64,000 nucleotides of DNA from assembly GCA_001643675.2 (NCBI GenBank), contig LSRY02000016.1, positions 992,001 to 1,056,000 of the forward strand, given 5' to 3'. The notes under the pieces are model-generated. The model saw only the letters and a list, made by a program, of their open reading frames with translations. It made no database searches and was not told the origin of the DNA. This DNA is from Monocercomonoides exilis (taxonomy: Eukaryota > Preaxostyla > Oxymonadida > Polymastigidae). Position numbers and translations under genes: made by a program. Below, in pieces: positions 45,541 through 56,800 of this stretch (position 1 is its first letter; the number at the start of each line of letters is the position of its first letter).

Positions 45541-48500
45541 CAGTTTTATGCGACATGGCATTTTATTCAATTTTGTTCAATATTTAATTTGATTTTTCTC
45601 TTTGATTTTTTAATTGTTACAACTCTTTTCATAAATAAAAAGAGACAACGTTCAGTTGCTTTTTAAAAAGAAATTTTATTGCAAAATATTATGAAAAAAC
45701 ATCAATATGAAAAGGTAAATAGAAAAAAAAAGTGTTCGAAAGATTCATTTTCAAATACCATAAAAAATAATCTGATCAAAAATGCGAATTGCAAGATTAT
45801 CTGATTGCGAGATGGAAAAGGAGGTTAACGGGAAATAATATGCGGGAGCAGGAACAAATTGAATTTATGCGTCAGATTGAAAAATGACATGATTATTGGA
45901 AACTTATGAAGAGCAACAAGGAGACAAAGAAATATACTAGAAAATAAAAGAAATAGAAAAAACTAAACTTCATTTTAAACGATGGCTATGCACATAATCT
46001 TTTTTATTCTACATAGCAAGCATCTGTTGAAATGACGATATTCATCGGTATCGAAGAGGTGAAAACATGGAATGAAACATGGATAAATTGCAACTGCTGA
46101 ATACTTTTTCAAATCTTCTTAGCTTTTCAGAATGAATTTTAGTGAAGCATATTTTTGAATTCAATTAAATGGTCATTTCCACTTTATTTTCTCCAGCAAC
46201 ATCGTTATTACATTTTCATCTTCATCTTTTTCTTCAATGATTCTCAACGTTCATCCGTTTTAACAATCTTATTTCCTTTCCCCATCAACAAGATCCTTTT
46301 TATACTTAAGTTGAAAAGCTTAATCGCATCCATCTTTTCACACGATGTTGGAGTGCAGGTTTTCAGTCCAACCAGAACAAAGAAATACTTCTTTTTCACG
46401 AAAACAAAACCAGCAGCTTCAAATCAATTCAGTTCTGCCTTTGCTTCTGCAATCGATACATTTTTTGAGCAATCTGCTGACTCTCTTCAACCATCACATC
46501 GATGCCTTATTTCGCCTTTTCACATAATTCAGAAGCCAATGCGCATATGTTATAAAGCATTATTCTTCATCTGGAAAATCTATTATTCCTTTGATTTCGG
46601 TAAATAACTTCAAATATATATCATTTGACTCATTTTCTCCTGAGGAATACTAAGAAATTAGAGCCAAAGCCACTGGTTAAGATGAATTGAGCAAAACATC
46701 AAGTGCATACAAAATGAAATGAATGGAAGGGATCAGCTATCATCAACTTTTTCTTTGGATTCATAATCATTTATTCAGTTCAATCTGAGTTTCTACCTCA
46801 TCATTACACTCCTTCATTATTTGCATCTTCTTCACGCGTTCTGCTTGTAAAATCGATGAACGCCTCAAACCTTCTGCCAAACGGGAGAATAACCTACTCA
46901 TGTATTTCTAAATTCACTTCATCATCATCTGCACAAAACATCGCCTTTTCTGAATGGATTAGATGTATATTTCAAAGCCTTCAACAACCGAGAGCTTTTG
47001 ACACTTTTTTGAAGATGCATTTCTTCTTTCACAGGGCTTATCAATGTTCACAAGAAAATGTTGTCATCGATCGAAAGGAAGCTTTTGCGATGGATTTTTA
47101 GGAAAAATCGAGTTATAAAATGATTAAAGAAAAATATCAAACAAAAACAGAAACCAACATCCTGCATCTATCTCTTTATGGCATTGTTCAAGGCGTAGAT
47201 GATCAAAAGGGGAACTGTGCGATTCTTCTGGAAAAGTTTGAAAAGAATCACAATTTTATAGCTGGAAATGGGGTGAATGTTTTCAATCATTTGCTGATTA
47301 TTTTCTCTCAGAACATCCATTTCGACACAATTTCCATCCAAAAATTGTTTCAAAGGCGATTATTTCCTCTTCGATTTCTTCTTCTTCTTTTTGCATTCCT
47401 TCTTCAACTTCTCCTCCACTTTTCATTCCGAAAATGTTTTCATCACATTTCTCGATTCTTTTCCAAAGAATCAAACAAACCTGCTCAGTTATCAAAAGAG
47501 CAGCTCAATTAACTCCGCAATTCATTTTCATTCTTCAACAGATTGGATACCTTTTTTCGTTCGTTTCTCCAATCAACTCAACACTTCCATTTTATTCTTC
47601 AATTCATATATCTCTTATTGTATCTTTAAAGGTCTTCAATACCTTATATTTAAACTACATTCAGAGATTCCGGATAAATTTCTTCATTTTCTTCATCGTC
47701 ATATTCTTCACTTGAAATAAAACATTTCCCATCATATCCAGAAAAAACAATTCAATTATTTCTGGAAATTTTCTCTTCTTCTCTTCTTCTTCCTCTTCTC
47801 TTCTCTTTTGCAAGGGCTTAATTCGAATACCATCCGTTCTTCTTCCACCAATTTGTTCTATCTCCATTGTATCTCTTCTTGCCTTTCAAAAGTGCTATTT
47901 ATATTGAGCATTCATTAGCATCAGGAAATGAAAAGCGAATGAAGAAGCTAGCTATGAACATATTGGCACTTTACAACAACAAAGAAAAGAAGGCATTTTC
48001 ATTCGGTGCTGCCTTTTACACGATTCTAATTTTATCTTCAAACGGAGAATTAATACCGACAAGCATAGTCGAGTAAGAACACCTTGTTATTTCTTGTATT
48101 TTTCACAGTCTTTGTACTGGAGAAGTCCATCTTTATTCATTCATTTTTCCTGTAGAAGCATTTTTCTATCATTCGTTTGATTGATTTCCTTGGCTTGAGT
48201 CAATCAAATCATTAAATGATTTTTTAATGAACGTTTTCCTTTGTGAATGAAGACAACCAAATCTTGACTAACTTAAGAAATGTCTCGTGTAATTTTGGCA
48301 GACAGATTATTTTAAAGAATGATTCCAGAATGGTGCAAAAACGGCTATTCGTTTGAGCTGGCAAATAAGAGAAACAGATTCATATTGCGCGATTCCTCAG
48401 AGTTTTCAGTTTCATTCAAACATTCTGCTGCAGTTGTGATGAAAAAGATGAACTCCAATGCGCAGGCTATTCAGACGCTGCTCTCTTGAAATACATCTCG

Positions 48501-50834
48501 AGTTGATTTGCAGACAATAAACTCTTTCAAAGAGAATTCCTTCAAAAATAATCTGAATGATTATTCAAAGAAGAAACCATCTGAAAAACGAAAATTTCCT
48601 TTTGTGCAAACAAACTGTGGACTTTGCTCGTCTTTCGCGAATTTTATGTTCGACACATCAAATACACAATTCGAGAAGAACAAACTGAATTCGCCGTCAA
48701 GATCTATTTCTTTCCTTTTGAGCTGATGAGCAGTGTCCAGAAAGCAAAATGATTGAATAACAAATCTTTTTGCTGGAAATAGAGCAGAATGAAGCTAGCG
48801 AAGCGATTCCTTTCATCATAAAACGAATATCTGCTCAGAGAAATGAAAAAAGAGTGCTTGAAGATGCTCTTTCTGAGAATTGCACAGATATTGGCAGATA
48901 AATTATTCCCAATACATGTGATTTATCTGCTTCTTTCGGCTTGATCTGATCGGATGGATTAATTGTCCATCCTTTTCCTCTAAACATTCAATTTGAGAAA
49001 AAGTTGTCCTTTGGCATTTTGTGGGGGCATGAAGCATCACAGAAGTGATGAGATATAATCAAAAATCATAACTTAGTGATTAAAAGGATTTTTCTTCATT
49101 ATCATGATATCTTTTATTGAATCGATTCTTCTTGATCAATAACAGCCTTTTGAATGCGAGTGCAAATCCATTTGTTGATCCAGCTTTTACCACTTCGACT
49201 TCTGAGCTCTCAATCCGCTGTTATTTTCAGGTTTCATCTGAAGTTTCATCGCCTTCCTCTCTTCTCATGTTTATGAAATTATCCAAAATACTTTTTGGAG
49301 AATATAGCCTCACTTCTCATAACTACATCTTCTTCTCGAAAAAAACCATCTCTCCGAATGAGATTTCTCTTATGGGTTCTGTTGTTATTTGTACATCATT
49401 CGAACTTCTTTTTGCAAAGCACACTTATTTGTTCCGACCTATTGGGTTTGGCAATAATTCATTTATCATCCCAGAGTTGTAACTGCAATTTACGATGTAT
49501 CAAACAATGTTTTTCTGAAGGGATAGAAGCAGAGTTTTATTTTCGGTCAATGGAAATTGAGAAATCATTGAAAGGAAAACACCATTATTGCGTGTTCAAG
49601 AAAGACAATCTTCAATGAATGTTCTGCTCTGCTGACGTCCATTAGTTTTTTTGAACTGCATATTGAGTTTCAGATACACTTGTGTGATGAAGAAGAAGAA
49701 ATCTCACAACAATATGGAGCTTCAGACACCAGATGAAAAAATGTTCCTTTCATTATGAACAAAACATCAAAGAAATTCAATTCATTGAAGAAGATAAATT
49801 TCGAGTATGTGATTCCGTTGATGAATGCAAAGTTTTTTTTCACTGTCAGAAGAACTTCTTGTTTGTAATGGAGCTCTATTGGAGCGGGATTAATTTTCTT
49901 TTATGAATGATCCTTAGTGAGGGGGGAAATATCTTCATTTTTGATTATTTGAGGTGAAATAAAGGAAAATTTTGTGAACACCACAATGATGTTGTGCTGC
50001 TGATGGAAATGACGGATTCACAATTTCTGAGCTTTACGGAGAAATTGCAGTTATTTCAATGTTCTTTTCTTCTTCAATTCAAATACAAACGTGAAAATAA
50101 CAACAAAGAGAGATTATTATTTAATTCCTGCCTGAAAGCAAAGAGAAGATAATAATCCATGTCCTTGCGTTCGATGAATCAACATTCCCACCAAAAAAGG
50201 CACACAGCTCGATCAATGTAGTTATTTCTGAGTGAAAAAGATTCTTTATGAAAATCTCTAAAAATGTTTCTTCGGATAGGGTATTTGCTCAAGAAAACAC
50301 AACTTTGAGCAAACCGAGCATAATTTGTAAATATGAAACCAAACAGAAAACGCCAGTTTATCATCGATCGAATGGCAGTTGCCGCAAAACCTGAACTGAA
50401 CGAGTTCAACCTATTTCTCTTGAGACCAAATGAAAGCTTAAGGTTATTCTATTATCGTTTTTGAGAAATTTGCATCCTTTTCGTTGATGATGAATCATCA
50501 AAATTCAATATTACAATCAGAGTGCATTCGATCGATTATTATTCTCTACGAAACAATTGCTTCAAAGGAGAAAATTGTTTTTAAATGGATTTGGAAACAA
50601 GATGTCTACTGTGAAGTCATAAAGGAAACGAAATTATCTTCAAAAAAGGTGATTTTTGAAGGATCAAGTTTTTGATGAATAAATGTGAGAATGCCAAATA
50701 ATCTTCATTCATTTATACCTGAATTCTTTTAATTCAATGTTTTTCTCATTTTACGAACCTTTTTGTGAAAAGAAAATTATATAAAGGGAAATTTGATTGA
50801 AGGCCCATAATAGAACTGTTTGCAGGAGTGAGGA
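45541..50834. other. Gene-poor region with scattered decayed frames
   Basis: Only frames shorter than about 150 residues occur here (for example 46155-46607, 47120-47512, 49117-49482). They have frequent stops, although several short stretches look protein-like, such as EASEAIPFIIKRISAQRNEK near 48800. I see no complete gene, RNA gene or mobile element. It is best read as old coding sequence decaying upstream of the large beta-helix gene. Confidence 0.35.
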
Positions 50835-53800
50835 ATGAACTCGGTTTTTCCTTGTGTTGCAGTTGCCTTGCTGCTCCAATATTGCTGCTGTGCTGTCCCT
50901 CCATGTGAAATCAATCATTCGAGCAGTGATTCTCGTTCTCCAATGAGCAAAATGTCATCATCTTTATTTGATTCCTTTCCCGATTTGTTGAGTGAAAACA
51001 GAAAGCTTGAGCACAATAATAAATATTCGTGCTTCAATGGAATTATCCAAGAAATCAATTCTTCGTTGGAAATATCCTCGCTTTGTTGTGCCTTGCCCCC
51101 AAGCTGCTCCCAATTTGTATTAACTCAAAATTCATATCTTTCTCTTCATGGCTGTTGTGTGGTTTGTTGCAGAACGGCATCGAAAAGTCCGATAATGTGT
51201 TTTTCTGGGTGCATGCTTTTGTCCAATATTTCGATGTGCTCTTCCGATGCTCTGAAAGCTCTCCCATCTCTTGTTTCTTCTCTGCCGGAATCTTTTTCTT
51301 TGTTTTCCCAAAATATGCTTGAAATTGATCAAAGTAATTTTGGCTCGTTTTGTGTTTCCTCGCATCCCTTCTGCTCATCTCCTTCCCTGATCTCTGTGCG
51401 CATTGGACATTCTTCGTTCTCGAATATTTCATCCTTAACAAAGCCTGAGCCATCCAAGCCTGATGAATCCATATTGTTCCATTTGTCGACAAAAATGAGA
51501 TGTTGCTCATTCGAAGCAGTGAGTGATGCAATTGATGGAGGGATAGTTCCATCAATGAACGAACTTCGTCACTCTCTGAATCTGTTCAATTCCTCATTTC
51601 GTGCCTGTGCTCGCACTCCAAGACCAAATGAAGCCCAACACGGAACTCAAGAAAACCCAATAAATGTGAGTTCAAGGATTGGCTTGCCGGATGGCAATCA
51701 TGAGTTTGAGTGGTGCGAATGGATAGACTTGCTAAAATATGAAGGAAATGGTGGAGCTATTTCCTGCACAGTTTCAAGTGCTAATGTTTCAATCCACAAT
51801 TGCATCTTTCAGAACTGCTCTGCAGGTGACAATGGAGGAGCAATATATTTCCGCTCAATTACAATTGCGAATGTGACGAAAACAAACTTTTTTGCATGTC
51901 GGGCTGGAACATGTGGAGGAGCCATTTTTCAATACGAAAATACAGCAGTTGCACAAATCATTTATTTTTTGAAGTGTGACTTATGTAATTGTCCGACTGA
52001 AGGAAACGTTGGAACTGCGTTATACAATGCATTCTATTATTTTCCAACATCAGGAACAATTAAGATTTCCAGTTGCATATTTGAAGGAAACACGGGTCAA
52101 GATGCTTATGGGTCTATCACTTTTGGAGATTCTCCAGGCTCAAAGCCAAGTTCATTTAGTATTGACAATTGTCTATTTCACAAAAACATCCTAACTTCTG
52201 CTTCTTCAACAAGAGGAGGTGCTGCGATTTCATTTACTCCATCAAGTTCTTGGATGAGTGGATTCAAGTTCATTTCATTTTGCTTGTTTGATGGGAATAC
52301 AGCTGCAAATGGAAGAGGAAATGATGTATTCTTTCATAACAGTTTTGTTATTGAATCTCCTTTTTACAATTGCTTCTCAACAACAAAAGAAAAGAGAATC
52401 TGGAACAATAACACAGCAGACAATCATACAGTGAATGATTGGTTAACTTTCAAAATTCTTGAGCTGTTTGTGAAATCAGATGGAACAAACAAAAGTGAAT
52501 GCGGAGTTTCTGAGGCAGATGCATGCAAGACACTTGAATATGCTGTTGAACTGATAGATGTGATTTGCGAATGGAAAGTGATTCTCCTTCCTTGCTCGTT
52601 TTCTCCTTCATTGTGTGTTGACATTGGAGCAAAGCATATTGAGATGAATGGGAACGACAAAGCCGCCTGCTTTGTGCAGACAAGCATGCTTCCAAGTGGT
52701 GCTTCAGTCTCGTTGTTTTCGATCTCGCTTGGCTCTCTTTCAGCCTCCTCGTTCTCCATTGTCCACAACTCGTTCCAGTCGCCATCGCCTTCACTGTTCA
52801 TCCTCACTCAGCAAGCAGCCACCCTTGCCATCTCAGACCTCGCCATCACAGGCTCATCCTCAGCCATCATCTTCAGCTCGTCTTTGTTCATGGTTCTGTT
52901 TGGCTCAATATCTGTTTCCTCCTCCAACATTTCTTCTGTTGCCCTGGCATCTGCTCCTCTGTTCCACTTTGGCAATCCATCAGATGTGGTGAACATCACA
53001 TCGACAGGCATGAGCGATGTGATCCGAAGTGATGGGGGAGCAGCACTTGTGGCAGATTCAGATGGATCTCTTTTGCTTTCTGTGAGCAGCTGCGAGTTTG
53101 TGAGGTGTGGGTGCAGCAAGTCTGCTGATGGAGGAAGCCATCTGCTGAGGATAGGGAATGGAAACAGCGTGGAGATTGATGGATGCTCTTTCACTGAGTG
53201 CTTTGCAGGCAGCGAGGGTGGAAAAGGAGGGGCGCTGTGCGCAAACGTGGAAATGGGAGAGGGAGGAGGAGGGAAGATGATCGTGAGCAAATCGAAGTTT
53301 GAGGGATGTGAGTGTAGTGAGGAGAGTGGAAGAGGGGGAGCGATATACGTGCAGTTGAAAGGATCAGCAGAGGCATTCAGACTCACTCAGCCGATGTTTG
53401 GAGGAAACAAGGCGAAATGGGGAAAGACTGTGTTTATTGCAGCAGGACACATTGATGAAGAGGATGTGAGAAATTGGCTTGATTGGAGCTTGACGGAGGC
53501 TGAGTTGGGGTGTTTGGATGATATTGAAGGGGTGGAGACAGAAGCAGCATATGGGGATGTGGTGCTTCCCCTTGTTGTGTTTCTGTGGGAGAATTTCACA
53601 GGACCAGTGCATGTTGGGGGAAGCAGGGCAGCAGACTTCGGTGCATGTGGATTTGCTGAGGCGCCATGCTCTTCTATCAGCCGAGGATTGGCTCTTCGAT
53701 TTTCATTGGCTGAGTCAGGCGTTATTCAGCTTCATGCACCATTTGTGTTAAGCGAAGAGGTGGCAGTGCCTGAAGGAGAGTGGAGAATGGGATGTGGAGA

Positions 53801-56800
53801 GGAGTTGAAAGTGGGCATTGATGTGAGTGTGAGCCCAGAGATATCACAAGAGGGAGTGATTGTTTCAGGCAGTTCATTTTCGATCGAAAAGATAGTGATG
53901 AATGTGAAGAGCCTTCACTCTGGGATTGAGTATCTGATGATGAGTGTTGGAGGGGTTCTGAGGGTGAGCAGTTGCGAAGTTGACTTGAGGGAAGCGACAA
54001 TGGGTATGGGACTTGTGGCAGGGAGAGGTGGTGAAGTGGAGATTGAGGATGTGAAGATGAGTGGGAATGGGCTTGAATGGGGAGTATCAGTGATTTCATT
54101 CAAAGGAGGAAATGGAGGAGGATGGTTGGAGATGACACGATGCAACATTTCAGGGATCAACATCAATGGTGGGGCAGAGTCGGGATCAGGAGTGGAATGG
54201 ATGAATGGAGGGTTGCTGGAGATGAGTGAGTGCAACTTGAGTGGTATTGTGAGTGAGAGCGGTAATGGGGGAGGAGTGAGGGTGGTGATTGAGAAGACAG
54301 GAACAAAAGCTGGGAATGATGAGAGTGAGCCAATGGTGAAGCTGAGTGGATGTATTTTTGATGGGTGCTGTGTTGAGGGTGAGGGGAGGATGGGAGGAGG
54401 GGTGTGTGTGGAATGTGTGGAATATGGGAATGTTGATTCAACAGTTGCTAATACTGATATTGTGATTGAGGGATGCCAATTCAAGGGGTGTGAAGCACCA
54501 ACAAGTGGAGCAGGAGGAGGATATGGAGGAGGGGTGATGATTGGACTGGAAGAAGGGGGAGATGGGTTTGTTGTGAGGAATCCGGATTTTGGAGAAGGAG
54601 GGAGCAAGCCAAACAAGGCGAAATATGGGAGCAACATGTTTGTGCAATCGGCTGAGCTGAGGGGCAGCATCACAAACACCACACTGCCATTCATGGATGG
54701 GATGAGGGGTGAGGAAGGGATAGAAGAGCAGTTCATGGGATATGATGGGAGCGACAGAACGAATGCAATCCCATTGGTGTATTTCTTTGAAGAGATTGGA
54801 GCAGAAGTGTATGTTGGGAGTGGAGGTGCAGACACAGTGGTGTGTGGTTTTGAGGGGTATCCGTGCAGATCGCTTCATTACACAGTCACCCGATTGGAGG
54901 GAGGAGAGGGAAAGAGGATTGTTGTGAGTGGTGAGAGTGAGGTAGAGAGGGAGGTGGATGTGAGTGGAGTGGATATGAGATGTGCATCTGGAAGCCTTCC
55001 TTGTGTTGTGAGGTGTCTGAAAGAGGTAGGTGGGAACACAGGAATTGTGATTGTGAACACAAAGAGATGTGTGATTCATGGGATTGGATTTGCTATTCCT
55101 TGCTCGTTTGGAAATGGAGACAAGAGACTGATTACATCACACGAAGTGGAAGGGGTGCTGGAGGTGGAAGAGAGCTCGTTTGGGATAGATGAATGGGAGA
55201 GTGGATCGATTGCGTTTGTGATGATCACAGTGAGTGAAGGAACATTGCTATGCACAAGGATGAGCATTCAATCTATTTCAACGAGTTGTTCACTCATATG
55301 CCTGGAGAACAGCGGGACAATCAACATGAGCAGCAGCAACTTGTCAGATGTGGAATGCGAAGGATGCATTGCGCTAGATGTGGAGGTTGTTCTGAGTGAA
55401 GATCCAGAAATGGGAATGAGCAGTACCAAAATGGCACATGACAAATCAAACAACAACATAATGGCAAACATTGAAGTGAATGAATGTGTGTTTTCGAGAG
55501 TGGAGCAGAAGAACGGAAATGCGCCTGGGCTGCTGAGAGGCGCAACAATCACAGGATTAACACTGCGAGTGAACAACACCACACTGGAAGGCTGTGGCTC
55601 ATCCTCAAGTGAAAGAGGAGGAGCAGTGCTGTTTGATCTTGGGGATGATGGGTCTGTCACGTGGGAAGATTGTCGAGCGAGTGAATGCTTTGCAAAGTCG
55701 AGTGGCAGAGGGGGTGTGATCTTCTTTGATTGTTCGTCGAGCACACAAGCACCGCTTCCTTTTCGCTTCAGCAACATCGACTTTTCAGCAAACACAGCGT
55801 TGCGAGGGAGAGATGTGTATGTGAGATGCACCAACATCGACACACAGATCAATGAAACACAGTTCAACATCGACTTCGGCACATCATTCAACCGCACGTT
55901 TGCGATATGGGGATGCACAATGCAGACATTTGAGGATGAGGAAGATCTTCTGCTGAAGATGTTGCCATTCATGGATTATGTGGTGTTTTCTTCATCGACA
56001 GCACCTGAAGCATCAGATGCCATTCATTGTGGCAGTTCATCAGCTCCATGCGAATCTGTGAATGTGGGGCTGAGGCATGTGATCAGCGGCACATACAGTA
56101 TCCTGTTCATTTTCAATGATTCCCTTATCGCAGGCCCAGCATCAGCAAGAGATGTAGCAATCCGGTCAGCGGACAGAATGGAAGCAGCAACAGTGCATCT
56201 GGATCAGCCAGTGAATGGAGCAGAGGAAGAGGGAATCATTGCATGCACCTTGCGAGTGGAGATTGAGTTGATCACATTTGCATTTGGAGCACATTTCTCA
56301 TCGCCTCATCCATCCCTTCTGTGTGTGAAGAGTGGTTCTCTTGTTCTTTCACGCACAATGTTTTCAGCGCAGGACATGTTAAATACACCTTCTGCATCAA
56401 ATGAGCAAACACTGCAACTGAGCATGGTGAGTGTTGCCCAAGGCTCGCTCTCAATCCTCCAATCCAGAATTGCTTCAATGAGAATTGCATTGCCATTCCT
56501 CATGATTGAAATGGCAAGCACGGTGAATGTGTCACATTTGGATGTTTCGGAAGTGTTCTTCACAGGGAATGTGATGGAGCTGCACAATGCATCGGAGGTG
56601 CACATGGAAAGTGTGAGACTGGAAAATGTTGTTGCAAATGGAAGTTGTGTGATTGTAGATGACTGTGTGAATGTGAGTGTGGAAAAGCTTGCCTGTTCAA
56701 ATACTCAGGCAAATGGAAGCGTGTTCAAAATCCACTCGACCAATCCTGGTTCAAATTCAAATGGAAATTGGAATGTTTCTCTCGTTGATTTGTGCATCTC

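Noticed and set aside
52424-55972. Minus-strand frames up to 306 residues inside the giant beta-helix gene
   Set aside because: They are rich in Ser, Pro and His with no domain, and lie opposite a frame with signal peptide, repeats and membrane span; they are shadows.
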